Source of the DNA: Nocardioides zeae
GTDB taxonomy: Bacteria; Actinomycetota; Actinomycetes; Propionibacteriales; Nocardioidaceae
Assembly: GCF_030818655.1 (NCBI RefSeq)
Contig: NZ_JAUTAN010000001.1
Location: forward strand, 1,550,001 to 1,614,000
DNA: 64,000 bases
Reading direction: 5' to 3'
Both the position numbers and the translations under genes were made by a program. Positions 35,800 to 46,090 of this stretch are shown here, in pieces. The notes beneath the pieces were generated by a model. The model saw nothing but the letters and a program-made list of their open reading frames with translations, made no database searches and had not been told where the DNA came from. Numbering within the stretch: position 1 is the stretch's first letter; each line of letters starts with the position of its first letter.

Positions 35800-37203
35800 T
35801 CAGCGCTTGCGCTTCTCCCGCACGCGCTGCTGGATCACGATCGGCGTCCCGACGAACCCGTACTCCTCGCGCAGGCGACGCTCGATGTAGCGCTCGTACG
35901 ACGCGTCGAGCTTGCCCGACGTGAAGAGGATGAAGGTCGGGGGCGCGGTCGACGGCTGCGTGCCGAACAGGACCTTGGGCTGCTTGCCGCCCCGGACCGG
36001 GTGCGGGTGCTCGGCGACGAGACGCCCCAGGAACGAGTTGAGCGCACCGGTGCCGACGCGCGTCTCCCAGCCCTCCAGCGCCCGGTCGAGCGCCGGGACC
36101 AGCCGGTCGATGTGCCAACCGGTGCGTGCCGTGACGTTGATCCGCGGCGCCCACTGCACCTGGACGAGCTCGCGCTCGATCTCGCGCTCCAGGTAGTAGC
36201 GACGCTCCTCGTCGACCAGGTCCCACTTGTTGAAGGCGATGACGAGCGCGCGGCCGGCCTCGCGGACCGTCTGCACGATCCGCAGGTCCTGCTCCGAGAT
36301 CGACTGGCCGCCGTCGATGACGAGCACCGCGACCTCGGCCCGGTCGATGGCGGTGGTGGTGCGCAGGGAGGCGTAGTACTCGTGCCCCGACGCCTCCTTG
36401 ACCCGCTTGCGGATGCCGGCGGTGTCGATGAAGCGCCAGGCCCGGCCGCCGAAGTCGATGAGCTCGTCGACGGGGTCGACCGTCGTGCCGGAGGCGTCGT
36501 CCACGACGACGCGGTTCTCGCCGGCGAGCTTGTTGAGGAGCGACGACTTGCCGACGTTCGGCTTGCCGACGATCGCGATGCGGCGCGGCCCGCCCACCTC
36601 GGTGGGCTGCACCGGCGGCGGCTCGGGGAGCACCTCGAGCACGGCGTCGAGCAGGTCGCCCGATCCGCGGCCGTGGATCGCGGAGACGGGGTGGGGCTCG
36701 CCGAGGCCGAGGTTCCACAGGCCGTAGGTCTCGGTCTCGGTGCGCTGGTCGTCGACCTTGTTGGCGGCGAGCACGACGGGCTTCTCCGCCCGGCGCAGCA
36801 CCCGCACCACGGCCTCGTCGGCGTCGGTGATGCCGACCGTGGCGTCGACGACGAAGAGCACGGCGTCGGCCAGCGACACCGCGATCTCTGCCTGCTCGCG
36901 GATGCGCTCGGCCAGGCCGCGGGCGTCGGGGTCCCACCCGCCGGTGTCGACCACGGTGAAGGCGCGCCCGTTCCACTCCGCGTCGTAGGACACCCGGTCG
37001 CGCGTGACGCCCGGCCGGTCCTCGACGACGGCCTCGCGGCGGCCGATGATGCGGTTGACCAGGGTCGACTTGCCCACGTTGGGGCGGCCGACGATCGCCA
37101 GGACCGGCACGGGGGCGACGGGACCGTCGTGCTCGAACCCCGCGGACCCCTCGAGCCCGGAGGCGTCGTCGGGGAGGGCGGGCTGGTCGTCGTGCTCGGT
37201 CAT
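35800..37203 (-). CDS. der: Ribosome biogenesis GTPase Der (EngA)
   Basis: A 467-residue protein with two tandem GTPase domains and a C-terminal KH-like domain. GTPase 1 has [10 protein letters not shown] near residue 38, DTGGW and NKVD; GTPase 2 has [11 protein letters not shown] near residue 212, DTAGIR and NKWD. Der acts in maturation and stability of the 50S subunit. It has an acidic N-terminal tail of about 30 residues common in actinobacteria. The ATG overlaps the plsC stop by 4 nt. It is the last gene of the cmk-plsC-der unit, matching the cmk-der order of Rv1712-Rv1713 with plsC inserted. Confidence 0.97.
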   Translation of the reverse strand: MTEHDDQPALPDDASGLEGSAGFEHDGPVAPVPVLAIVGRPNVGKSTLVNRIIGRREAVVEDRPGVTRDRVSYDAEWNGRAFTVVDTGGWDPDARGLAERIREQAEIAVSLADAVLFVVDATVGITDADEAVVRVLRRAEKPVVLAANKVDDQRTETETYGLWNLGLGEPHPVSAIHGRGSGDLLDAVLEVLPEPPPVQPTEVGGPRRIAIVGKPNVGKSSLLNKLAGENRVVVDDASGTTVDPVDELIDFGGRAWRFIDTAGIRKRVKEASGHEYYASLRTTTAIDRAEVAVLVIDGGQSISEQDLRIVQTVREAGRALVIAFNKWDLVDEERRYYLEREIERELVQVQWAPRINVTARTGWHIDRLVPALDRALEGWETRVGTGALNSFLGRLVAEHPHPVRGGKQPKVLFGTQPSTAPPTFILFTSGKLDASYERYIERRLREEYGFVGTPIVIQQRVREKRKR

Positions 37204-37946
37204 GGTGCTCCTGGTTCGAGGTGGACGAGCCCCGTGTACGGGTCCTCGTCGAGGTCGTCGGGCGCCAGCGGACCGGGCAGCTCGCGCCCGGTCGCCGCAC
37301 GCGCGGCGTCGATCGTGCTCAACATGTGGCGTCGCAGCAACAACGAGGCCTCCTCCACCTGTTCCCGGGTGCGGGGCCACGGCTGCTGCGGCAGCCGCAG
37401 GGGCTCACCGTAGTAGAGATCGACCGTTCCACCACGTCGCGGCAGGTCGCTGCTCCGTCCGCCGGGCTCCCGCGACCCCAGGATCGCGACCGGAACGACG
37501 GGGACACCGGCCACGAGGGCCAGGTACGCGGCCCCGCGGTGGAACCGCGACAGGTCGCCCGGCCCCCGGCGTCCCTCGGGGAAGATGCCCACCGCCCCGC
37601 CGCGCTCCAGCACGCGCAGGCAGGTGCGGATCGCGGCGCGGTCGACGCGGAAACGGTCGAGCGGGACCTGTCCACAGGTCCGGAGGAAGGCGCCGAGCGG
37701 ACCGGTGAACATCTCCGCCTTCGTCAGGGCATGCACCGGACGCGGGCTGAAGATCGCCAGCAGCGGGCCGTCGGCGACGCCGATGTGGTTGGCCGCGAGC
37801 AGGACGCCGCCCCGCCGCGGCACGTTCCCCGCGTGGTGGACCCGCACGGCGAAGCGCCGCCGGATGAGGAACCGCGACGTCGGCCGACCGCCGTGGAGCA
37901 ACCAGCGCGACGGCAGGGGGACGGGCGAGGAGGTGCCCGGCGTCAC
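37200..37946 (-). CDS. 1-acyl-sn-glycerol-3-phosphate acyltransferase (PlsC-like)
   Basis: A 248-residue acyltransferase with the PlsC motifs: [11 protein letters not shown] (motif I, an H-x4-D) near residue 55, a basic patch in motif [12 protein letters not shown] (motif III) and a later proline-containing motif IV ([11 protein letters not shown]). It probably adds the second acyl chain to lysophosphatidic acid at the inner membrane face. The GTG overlaps the cmk stop (GTGA) and its stop overlaps the der start (ATGA), so cmk-plsC-der are coupled. Sitting between nucleotide and ribosome genes is a common actinobacterial order. Confidence 0.9.
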   Translation of the reverse strand: MTPGTSSPVPLPSRWLLHGGRPTSRFLIRRRFAVRVHHAGNVPRRGGVLLAANHIGVADGPLLAIFSPRPVHALTKAEMFTGPLGAFLRTCGQVPLDRFRVDRAAIRTCLRVLERGGAVGIFPEGRRGPGDLSRFHRGAAYLALVAGVPVVPVAILGSREPGGRSSDLPRRGGTVDLYYGEPLRLPQQPWPRTREQVEEASLLLRRHMLSTIDAARAATGRELPGPLAPDDLDEDPYTGLVHLEPGAP

Positions 37947-38683
37947 GACCGTGCCTCGACCACCCCGGCACGCGCGTCCGCGGCGAGGGCCGCCACCTGC
38001 GTGACGACCTGCTCCAGGGTGTACGGCGTCGTGTCGATCTCGACCGCCCCGTCGGCCCGCACGAGCGGGGCCGTGGTGCGGCCCGAGTCGATCGCGTCGC
38101 GGGCGAGCAGCGACTGCTCGGTCGCCGCGACGTCCGAGCCGCCCTCCTCGGCCGCGCGCCGGGCGGCCCGGGCGGCGGGGTCGGCGGTCAGGTACACCTT
38201 CACCGGGGCGTCCGGCCACACGACCGAGCCGATGTCCCGGCCCTCGACGACGATGCCGCGACCCTCGGCGAGGGTCGCCGCGATGATGCCGCGCTGCAGC
38301 TCCAGCAGGCGCGCCCGCACGGCGGGGACGACGGCGACCGGGCTGACGGCGGCGTTGACCTCGTCGGAGCGGATCGGACCGGAGACGTCCTCCCCGTCGA
38401 CCACGATGGTCGGGGCGAGCGGGTCCGTGCCCGAGACGAGCTGCGGCTCGTCGGCGCGGGCGGCCACGGCCTCGGCGTCGTGCACGTCCACCCCGGCCCG
38501 CAGCATCCACCAGGTGACGGCGCGGAACTGCGCACCGGTGTCGAGGTAGGCCAGGTCGAGCCGGTCGGCGACGCCCCGGCAGGTGCTCGACTTGCCCGAG
38601 CCCGAGGTGCCGTCGACCGCGATCACGAGGGTCGCGGGAGCGCTGTCGGGGCGGGCGGAGGTCGGCGTGGTCGGAGTGCTCAC
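37943..38683 (-). CDS. cmk: Cytidylate kinase
   Basis: A 246-residue NMP kinase that phosphorylates CMP and dCMP with ATP. The P-loop is DGTSGSGKSSTCRG (about residue 24-37), then DTGAQFRAVTWWML binds the nucleotide, and EGRDIGSVVWPDAPVKVYLTADP is the typical core. GRTTAPLVRADGAVEIDTT is the C-terminal conserved part. The GTG at 38683 follows a TAGGGT hexamer by 8 nt, so it may head its own transcript; tyrA ends only 11 nt upstream. Confidence 0.95.
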   Translation of the reverse strand: MSTPTTPTSARPDSAPATLVIAVDGTSGSGKSSTCRGVADRLDLAYLDTGAQFRAVTWWMLRAGVDVHDAEAVAARADEPQLVSGTDPLAPTIVVDGEDVSGPIRSDEVNAAVSPVAVVPAVRARLLELQRGIIAATLAEGRGIVVEGRDIGSVVWPDAPVKVYLTADPAARAARRAAEEGGSDVAATEQSLLARDAIDSGRTTAPLVRADGAVEIDTTPYTLEQVVTQVAALAADARAGVVEARS

Positions 38684-38694
38684 GGGCGAGCACC

Positions 38695-39825
38695 CTACCG
38701 GTGCGTGACCCAGCCCCGCTCCTCCAGCGACGTCAGCAGGTGCTCCGCGCGGACCTCCTCGACCACGAGCTCCACGAGGCCGACGGGGCGGCCCGGGTCG
38801 TGGTCGATCCGGATGTCCTCGATGTTGACGCCGCTGGCCACGGCGTCGCCGAAGAGGCGCGCGAGCTCGCCCTGGTGGTCGGGCACCGAGACCCACACCG
38901 AGCGCATCGGGCGCGGCGGCCCGCCGTGCTTGGCCGGGATCGCCCGCGTGCCCCGCACGCCCCGCTGCAGGATCTCCTCGAGACCGGCCCGGTCGCCGGA
39001 GGCGACGGTGGCGATGAGCACGTCGAGCTGCTGGCGCATCTCGCCGAGGAGCTCGACGACGGCCTCCGCGTTGCCCGCGACGATCTGTCCGTAGAGCCCC
39101 GGCGCACCGGCCGCGATGCGCGTCACGTCGCGCAGCCCCTGACCCGAGAGCGTCAGGTGCTGCTCGGGCGCACCGTCGAGCAGCCCGGCGACGAGCCCCG
39201 ACGCCAGGTGCGGCACGTGCGACGTCCGCGCGACCGCGCGGTCGTGCTCCTCGGGCGTCAGCCACACGGGGGTCGCCCCGCACAGCCGCACGACGGACTC
39301 GACGAGCTCGACCGCGTCCGGCTCGGACCGGGGGTGCGGCGTGACGGCCCAGGGCCGTCCCTCGAACAGCGAGGCCGAGGCGGCCAGCGGGCCCGAGCGC
39401 TCGCTGCCCGCCATGGGGTGCGAGCCGACGTACCGCTCCGCGTGCGCACCGGCCGGCCCCGCGAGGACCTCGCGCAGCGGCGCCTCCTTGACCGAGCCGA
39501 CGTCGGTGACCACCGCGCGCGGGTGCCGCAGCAGGGCCTCGGAGACGACGCTGCCGACGAGGTCCGGGGGCACGGCCACCACGACGAGCGCGACCTCCGC
39601 GTCGTCGGCCTCGGTCGCCGCTCGTCCCGCGCCGAGCCCGGAGGCCGTGCGGACGTTCTCCGGGACGCGGTCCCGCAGCAGCACGTCGTGGCCGGCCGCG
39701 GCGAGGCCGAGGGCCACGGACGTCCCGATCAGGCCGACGCCGACGACGAGGACCGGGCCCGTGGTCGGGGCTCCGGCCCGGGGGGCGCTGGGGTGCGGCT
39801 CTCGACCGGCGGGCTCATCGGGCAC
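38695..39825 (-). CDS. tyrA: Prephenate dehydrogenase
   Basis: A 376-residue enzyme of tyrosine synthesis. The Rossmann NAD site is LVVGVGLIGTSVALGL near residue 27, followed by SHPMAGSERSGP and the catalytic His region (VPHLASGLVAGLLDG). The last 80 residues form an ACT-like regulatory domain (RPMRSVWVSVPDHQGELARLFGDA), which suggests feedback by an aromatic amino acid. TATCCT ends exactly 6 nt before the GTG, a leaderless arrangement. In M. tuberculosis tyrA is elsewhere (recalled), so it is an insertion in this block between rluB and cmk. Confidence 0.95.
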   Translation of the reverse strand: MPDEPAGREPHPSAPRAGAPTTGPVLVVGVGLIGTSVALGLAAAGHDVLLRDRVPENVRTASGLGAGRAATEADDAEVALVVVAVPPDLVGSVVSEALLRHPRAVVTDVGSVKEAPLREVLAGPAGAHAERYVGSHPMAGSERSGPLAASASLFEGRPWAVTPHPRSEPDAVELVESVVRLCGATPVWLTPEEHDRAVARTSHVPHLASGLVAGLLDGAPEQHLTLSGQGLRDVTRIAAGAPGLYGQIVAGNAEAVVELLGEMRQQLDVLIATVASGDRAGLEEILQRGVRGTRAIPAKHGGPPRPMRSVWVSVPDHQGELARLFGDAVASGVNIEDIRIDHDPGRPVGLVELVVEEVRAEHLLTSLEERGWVTHR

Positions 39826-39867
39826 CGGGCGAGGATAGCGGCGCCGTACGCCGCGGCCGGGCCCGCC

Positions 39868-40626
39868 TCAGAGCTGGGCGCGGTCGAGGAGCGCGCCGAG
39901 CTCCTCGCGCGTGAGGTCCCGCAGCCCGCCGCCCCGCAGCCCGCGCAGCTCGACGGGGCCGATCTTCGTGCGGGTCAGCCGTCGCACCGGGTGGCCGACG
40001 TGCTGCAGGAGGCGACGCACGATCCGGTTGCGGCCCTCGTGGATGACGAGCTCGACGATGGTGCGACCCGTCGCCCCGCCCGCGCCCTTCTCGACGATCT
40101 TCACGGACCGGACCGTCACCGGACCGTCGTCCAGGGTGACACCGTCGCGCAGCTCCTGCAGGGTCTCGCGGCCCACCTGGCCCTCGACCTCGGCGACGTA
40201 CGTCTTGTCCACCTCGAACGACGGGTGCGCCATGCGGTGCGCGAAGTCGCCGTCGTTCGTCAGCAGGATGAGTCCCGAGGTGTCCGTGTCGAGCCGTCCG
40301 ACGTGGAAGAGCCGCTCGGGTCGGTCGGCCACGAGGTCGCCCAGGTTCCGCCGGCCCTCGGGGTCGCTCATCGTCGACACCACGCCCAGGGGCTTGTTGA
40401 GCACGAGGTAGACGTGGGGCGAGATCGGCGGCAGCCGCTGACCGTCGACGCGGATCACCGCCGTGCGCGGGTCGACCTTGGTGCCCAGGCGCGTGACGAC
40501 CTCGCCGTCGACGGTGACGAGACCGTCCAGCATCAGCTCCTCGCACTTGCGGCGCGAGGCCACGCCCGACTGCGCGAGCAGCTTCTGCAGGCGGATGAGG
40601 CCCTCGTCGTCGGTCTCGATCGTCAT
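39868..40626 (-). CDS. rluB: 23S rRNA pseudouridine synthase (RluB/RsuA family)
   Basis: A 252-residue pseudouridine synthase with an N-terminal S4 RNA-binding domain (RLQKLLAQSGVASRRKCEELM) and a catalytic domain carrying GRLDTDTSGLILLTNDGDFAH with the essential Asp in RLDxxTSG. EGRNRIVRRLLQHVGHPVRRL is the conserved C-terminal segment. Family members modify helix 89/90 region bases of 23S rRNA or 16S U516; RluB-like is likely from context. The ATG overlaps the scpB stop (ATGA), making scpB-rluB coupled, the same order as Rv1710-Rv1711. Confidence 0.93.
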   Translation of the reverse strand: MTIETDDEGLIRLQKLLAQSGVASRRKCEELMLDGLVTVDGEVVTRLGTKVDPRTAVIRVDGQRLPPISPHVYLVLNKPLGVVSTMSDPEGRRNLGDLVADRPERLFHVGRLDTDTSGLILLTNDGDFAHRMAHPSFEVDKTYVAEVEGQVGRETLQELRDGVTLDDGPVTVRSVKIVEKGAGGATGRTIVELVIHEGRNRIVRRLLQHVGHPVRRLTRTKIGPVELRGLRGGGLRDLTREELGALLDRAQL

Positions 40627-41246
40627 GCCGGGGGTTCCTCCATCTCGTCGAGCCCGGGCAGGTAGGGCGCCAGCTCGGGCAGGTCCTCGAGGCTCGTGAT
40701 GCCGATGCGCTCCAGGAAGTAGGACGTCGTGCGGTAGAGGTGGGCGCCGGTCACCGGGTCCTGGCCCGACTCCGCCACCAGTCCGCGGGCGAGCAGGGTG
40801 CGCATGACGCCGTCCACGTTGACGCCCCGCACCGCCGAGATGCGCGCTCGCGACACCGGCTGCTGGTAGGCGACGATCGCCAGCGTCTCGAGGGCGGCCT
40901 GCGTCAGGCGCGACGACTGCCCCTCGAGCACGAAGCGCTCCACGACCGCCGCGTGGGCCTCGCGCGTGTAGTAGCGCCAGCCGCCCGCGACGTTCCGCAG
41001 CTCGAAGCCGCGGCCGTCGGCGGCGTACTCCGCCTCCAGGGCGCGCAGCGCCGCCTCCACCTCGGCCGTGCCCCGCCCGACGGCGGAGGCCAGGACGACC
41101 GCGGGCAGCGGCTGGTCGGCCACCATGAGGAGGGCCTCGAGGCTGGGCCGCAGCTCGGCCGCGGGCACCGCCGCGGGTGTCTCGGCGGGGGTCTCGGCGG
41201 GGGTCTCGGCGGGGGTCTCGGGGTCCGGTCCCTCGGTGTCGCTCAC
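40623..41246 (-). CDS. scpB: Segregation and condensation protein B
   Basis: A 207-residue ScpB with paired winged helices (LEALLMVADQPLPAVVLASAV and LTQAALETLAIVAYQQPVSRARISAVRGVNVDG, the second winged helix) that binds ScpA and the SMC head complex. An N-terminal low-complexity tail (PAETPAETPAETPA) is encoded by a 12-bp tandem repeat. SMC-ScpAB organises and condenses newly replicated DNA. The GTG overlaps the scpA stop, and the stop overlaps the rluB start, by 4 nt each. Confidence 0.95.
   Translation of the reverse strand: MSDTEGPDPETPAETPAETPAETPAAVPAAELRPSLEALLMVADQPLPAVVLASAVGRGTAEVEAALRALEAEYAADGRGFELRNVAGGWRYYTREAHAAVVERFVLEGQSSRLTQAALETLAIVAYQQPVSRARISAVRGVNVDGVMRTLLARGLVAESGQDPVTGAHLYRTTSYFLERIGITSLEDLPELAPYLPGLDEMEEPPA
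41173..41220 (-). repeat. 12-bp tandem repeat in scpB N-terminal coding region
   Basis: Four copies of GCGGGGGTCTCG (the first with one change) encode a Pro-Ala-Glu-Thr run on the minus strand. It lies 24 nt from the scpB start and cannot shift frame. Confidence 0.85.
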
Positions 41247-42109
41247 GCGCCCTCCTCCCGACCGTTCGCCGGGGCCGCCGGCGCGCCGTCGAACTCGTCC
41301 ACCCCGTCGAGGACGTCCGCGGCGTCGCCGTCGACACCGACGTCCTCGCCCGTCCACCGCACGCTGAGCTCGCCGAGCGCGACCACCTGGTCGAAGGCGA
41401 CGAGCCCCTCGCGGAACAGCTCCAGCAGGGCGAGGAAGCGGGCGACCGTCGTGAGCCGGTCGGGGGCGTCGGCCACCAGCGTGCGGAACGTCGCCGTGCC
41501 CTGGCGCCGCAGCACCGTCACGACGAGCGCTGCCTGCTCGCGCACGCTCACGGCGGGCGCGTGGATGTGGGTCAGCGACACCTCCGGCGCGACCTTCGGT
41601 GCCATCGCCGCCGCGGCGAGCCGGGCGAACTCCTCCAGCCCGATCCCGATCAGCACCTCGGGCAGCAGCGTCGCGAAGCGCTCGTCGAGACCGACCGCGC
41701 GCGGGTGCCGCCGGGTCTCGTCCGCGAGGCGCCGCTCCAGCACGCCGGCGACCTGGCGGTAGGCCTTGTACTGCAGCAGCCGCGCGAACAGCAGGTCCCG
41801 CGCCTCGAGGAGGGCGAGGTCCTCCTCGTCCTCCACCTCGGCCGACGGCAGCAACCGCGCGGCCTTGAGGTCGAGCAGGGTGGAGGCGACGAGCAGGAAG
41901 GACGTGGTCTGCTCGAGGTCCCACACCGGTCCCCCGGCCTTGACGTGGGCGATGAACTCGTCGGTGACCTGCGAGAGCGCGACCTCGGTGACGTCGAGCT
42001 TGTGCTTGGAGATGAGGGTGAGGAGCAGGTCGAACGGCCCCTCGAAGTTGTCGAGCCGCACGGCGAACGCCGACCCGCCGGCGACGGCCTCGGGTGCCGG
42101 CGCGGTCAT
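41243..42109 (-). CDS. scpA: Segregation and condensation protein A
   Basis: A 288-residue kleisin. FEGPFDLLLTLISKHKLDVTEVALSQVTDEFIAH is the ScpA N-terminal domain that contacts SMC, followed by LEQTTSFLLVASTLLDLKAARLLP and a C-terminal winged-helix domain (VTVLRRQGTATFRTLVADAPD). The final 30 residues are acidic and disordered. The ATG overlaps the preceding RHH gene stop by 4 nt. ParA, the RHH protein, ScpA and ScpB are thus in one coupled transcript, linking a ParA-type ATPase with condensin. Confidence 0.95.
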   Translation of the reverse strand: MTAPAPEAVAGGSAFAVRLDNFEGPFDLLLTLISKHKLDVTEVALSQVTDEFIAHVKAGGPVWDLEQTTSFLLVASTLLDLKAARLLPSAEVEDEEDLALLEARDLLFARLLQYKAYRQVAGVLERRLADETRRHPRAVGLDERFATLLPEVLIGIGLEEFARLAAAAMAPKVAPEVSLTHIHAPAVSVREQAALVVTVLRRQGTATFRTLVADAPDRLTTVARFLALLELFREGLVAFDQVVALGELSVRWTGEDVGVDGDAADVLDGVDEFDGAPAAPANGREEGA

Positions 42110-42443
42110 CCCTCGCCGCTCAGTCGGCGCGCGATGGCGGAGTCCGCGCCGTTCTCGTCGAGGTCCGCGAGCGCCAGCGCGACGGCCTCGCGCACGAGCC
42201 GTCCCCGGTCCACCGCCGTCCCCAGCTCGGCGCGCAGGCGCAGCCGGGCGGACTCCAGCTCGAGCAGCTCGGCCGACGTCACGTAGACGGTCATCTTCTC
42301 GTCGTGCTTCACCCGCCCGCTCGTACGGCGCGGGGCGGCCTCCGCCGGCGGTGCGGCCGGGGCGGGCGCGGGCGCGGGCCCCGGTACGGGCTGGGGCGCG
42401 GGCTCGGTCGTCGGCCGGAACAGGTCGTCCGCCGACGGCAGGC

Positions 42444-42447
<4 letters not shown>
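42106..42447 (-). CDS. RHH-like protein between parA and scpA
   Basis: A 113-residue protein with a Pro/Ala-rich linker (residues about 15-40) and a compact C-terminal domain starting at RVKHDEKMTVYVTSAELLELESARLRLRAEL. The MTVYVTSxELxxLExxRLRLRAELG pattern with following VDRGRLVREAVALALADL looks like a ribbon-helix-helix DNA-binding domain with a short strand then two helices. It is coupled by 4-nt overlaps to parA upstream and scpA downstream, so it probably partners ParA in place of ParB. Function by sequence alone is not proven. Confidence 0.7.
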
Positions 42448-43340
<893 letters not shown>

Positions 43341-43408
43341 GCGTTCCTCGGCTCCTCGGGTGCAGCGCTGGTGAATGTCGACACGGCGACTCGGCGTACG
43401 CCGCGACT

Positions 43409-46090
43409 CTACAACCGGCGGACCCCGGTGGTGAGCATCACCAGCTCGCCCAGGTCGTCGCACGCGTCGAGGTCCACCAGCGCCTCGATCACCCAGTCGT
43501 GGTGGCCCTCGGGGTCGTCGAGCGTCTGGGTGACCCGGAGCCGGCGCACCTCGGGCGGCGCGTCGTCGCCCGGGCCGTCCGGCCAGCCGGGTGCGGGCCC
43601 GCGGTCCTCGACCACGGAGAGCAGCGCCGGCCCCCGCGCGTCCGCCCCGGTGCGGAGCTCGTCGTGCTCGGCGAAGTAGTCCTCGATCGCGGCGTCCCAC
43701 ACCGAGCGCCCCACCTGCACCGCGCGCGGCGGCTCGACCCGGTCGGCGGCGAGCCGCTCCGCCCGCACCAGGCCGTCGAGGTCGTCCCGCGCGAACCGCT
43801 GGACCTGCGCGAACACGGCGTTGCGCACCATGACGCGGAAGGCCGGCTGCTGCGAGAGCGGCCGACCGCCCCCGGGCACCGGCGAGCCGCCTGCGGCACG
43901 CTCGGCCGCGGCGCGGCGTACGGCCTCGGGATCGTCCGCCGTGAGCGCCTCCCACTCGTCGACGAGGCTGGAGTCGGTCTGGCGCACCGTCTCCCCCAGC
44001 CACTCGACGATCTCGTCGAGCTCGGGCGTGCGGTGCCGCTCCGGGACGGTGTGGCGCAGCGTGCGGTAGGCGTCGGAGAGGTAGCGCAGCAGCACGCCCT
44101 CGGAGCGCGCGAGGCCGTAGCGGCTCACCATGTCGGTGAAGCCCATCGCCTGCGTGAACATCTCCCGCACGATCGACTTGGGCGCCAGGGCGTCCTCGGG
44201 GAGCCACGGGTGGGCGGCCCGGTAGGTCTCGTAGAGCGCCTCGAGCAGCTCGCGGAGGGGCTGCGGCCAGGTGATCTCCTCGAGGAGGGCCATGCGCTCG
44301 TCGTACTCGAGCCCGTCGGCCTTCATCTCCGCGACCGCCTCCCCGCGCAGCGTGAACTGCTGGGCGGCGAGCACCTGCCGCGGCGAGTCGAGCACGGCCT
44401 CGACGACGGAGAGCACGTCGAGCGTGTAGGTCTCCGACTCCGGGTCCAGCACGTCGAGGGCCGCGAGCGCGAAGTGCGCCAGCGGCTGGTTGAGCGCGAA
44501 GTCGGCGGGCAGCGCCTCCGTGAGGACGTAGCGGCGCCCGTGCTCGTCGGGCTCGTCCAGCCGCCGCACGACGCCGGACGTGACGAGGCTGCGGAGGAGG
44601 CGCAGGGCGCGGCGGGCCAGCTTGAGCTGCGTGCGCCGGTCCTCGTGGTTGTCGAGCAGGAGCGCGCGGAGCACGTCGAAGGCGTCCTCCTCGCGTGCGA
44701 GCACCGCGAGGAGCAGGGCGTTGGTGACCCGCATGCGGGGCACGAGCGGGTCCGGAGCGCCCGCCACCAGCTTGTCGTAGGTCTGCTCCGACCAGACGAC
44801 GGCGCCCTCCGGCGGCTTCTTCAGCTGCGCCTTGCTCTTCTTCTTCGGGTTGGCGGCGTTCTTCGCCTCGGCCTTCGCCTTGGCGCGCTCGTTCTCGATG
44901 ACGTGCTCGGGGGCCTGCACGACGACGTACCCCATCGTGTCGTAGCCCGCCCGGCCCGCCCGACCGGCGATCTGGAGGAACTCGCGCGTGCGCAGGATGC
45001 GCTGGCGCGAGCCGTCGAACTTGGCGAGGCCCGTGAACAGCACCGTGCGGATCGGCACGTTGATGCCGACGCCCAGCGTGTCGGTGCCGCTGATGACCGC
45101 GAGCAGGCCCTCCTGCGCGAGCTGCTCCACGAGGCGGCGGTAGCGCGGCAGCATCCCCGCGTGGTGCACCCCGATCCCGGAGCGCAGGAGGCGCGACAGG
45201 GTCTTGCCGAAGCCGGCGCCGAAGCGGAAGTCGCCGATGCGCTCGGCGATGCGCGCCTTCTGCTCCTTCCACGCCTCGTCCTTGCGGCCGGTCAGCGCGG
45301 TCAGCCCGCCGGAGCCGAGCAGCCCCGTCGCGTGCTCGACGGCGGCCGCCTGGGTGAAGTGCACGACGTACGCCGGCGTCTGCCGCGTGGTCACGAGCTC
45401 CTCGAGCGTCTCCGACAGCGGCGTCAACGACCACCGGAAGTCGAGCGGCACCGGCCGGGGCGCGTCGTCGACGAGGGCCGTCGGTCGGGACGTGCGCCGC
45501 GTCAGGTCCTCGCGCAGCCGCGTCGTGTCGCCGAGCGTCGCCGACATCAGCAGGAACTGGGCGTGCGGCAGGGTCAGCAGCGGCACCTGCCAGGCCCACC
45601 CGCGGTCGGGCTCGCCGTAGTAGTGGAACTCGTCCATGACCACGAGGCCCACGTCGGTGCGCTCGCCCTCGCGCAGCGCCAGGTTGGCGAGGATCTCGGC
45701 CGTGCAGCAGATGATGGGCGCGTCCGCGTTCACCGCCGCGTCGCCGGTCAGCATGCCGACGTTGTCCGCGCCGAAGAGGGCGCACAGGTCGAAGAACTTC
45801 TCGCTCACCAGCGCCTTGATCGGGGCGGTGTAGAAGCTGACCCGGTCCTCGGCCAGCGCCGCGGTCACGGCCGCCGCCGCGACGAGCGACTTGCCCGAGC
45901 CCGTCGGCGTCGCGAGCACCACGTTGGCGCCGCCGAGCAGCTCGATGACGGCCTCGTCCTGGTGGGGGTAGAGCGCGGTGCCGCGGGACGCGGCCCACGC
46001 CGCGAAGCCCTCGTAGAGCGCGTCCGGGTCCGCGCCGACGTCCGCGACGGCGAGGAGGGGGCCCGTACCGGTCGCGATGTCCGCCGTCAC
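43409..46090 (-). CDS. DEAD/DEAH-box helicase with DUF3516 domain
   Basis: A 893-residue superfamily 2 helicase. Walker A is ATPTGSGKSLVAAA near residue 60, Walker B MDEFHYYG, motif III SATLGD and motif VI QIAGRAGRAGYD. The region after about residue 420 carries a Lys/Ala-rich insertion (KAEAKNAANPKKKSKAQLKK) and then a large helical module consistent with DUF3516, typical of actinobacterial helicases related to Ski2/HelY. It could unwind structured RNA or DNA. The GTG start overlaps the xerD stop (GTGA). It intervenes between xerD and parA, two segregation genes. Confidence 0.88.
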   Translation of the reverse strand: MTADIATGTGPLLAVADVGADPDALYEGFAAWAASRGTALYPHQDEAVIELLGGANVVLATPTGSGKSLVAAAAVTAALAEDRVSFYTAPIKALVSEKFFDLCALFGADNVGMLTGDAAVNADAPIICCTAEILANLALREGERTDVGLVVMDEFHYYGEPDRGWAWQVPLLTLPHAQFLLMSATLGDTTRLREDLTRRTSRPTALVDDAPRPVPLDFRWSLTPLSETLEELVTTRQTPAYVVHFTQAAAVEHATGLLGSGGLTALTGRKDEAWKEQKARIAERIGDFRFGAGFGKTLSRLLRSGIGVHHAGMLPRYRRLVEQLAQEGLLAVISGTDTLGVGINVPIRTVLFTGLAKFDGSRQRILRTREFLQIAGRAGRAGYDTMGYVVVQAPEHVIENERAKAKAEAKNAANPKKKSKAQLKKPPEGAVVWSEQTYDKLVAGAPDPLVPRMRVTNALLLAVLAREEDAFDVLRALLLDNHEDRRTQLKLARRALRLLRSLVTSGVVRRLDEPDEHGRRYVLTEALPADFALNQPLAHFALAALDVLDPESETYTLDVLSVVEAVLDSPRQVLAAQQFTLRGEAVAEMKADGLEYDERMALLEEITWPQPLRELLEALYETYRAAHPWLPEDALAPKSIVREMFTQAMGFTDMVSRYGLARSEGVLLRYLSDAYRTLRHTVPERHRTPELDEIVEWLGETVRQTDSSLVDEWEALTADDPEAVRRAAAERAAGGSPVPGGGRPLSQQPAFRVMVRNAVFAQVQRFARDDLDGLVRAERLAADRVEPPRAVQVGRSVWDAAIEDYFAEHDELRTGADARGPALLSVVEDRGPAPGWPDGPGDDAPPEVRRLRVTQTLDDPEGHHDWVIEALVDLDACDDLGELVMLTTGVRRL

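Noticed and set aside
43409..46090. Helicase plus neighbours as an anti-phage island
   Set aside because: It is coupled to xerD and lies in a conserved core block with no nuclease, methylase or toxin partners.
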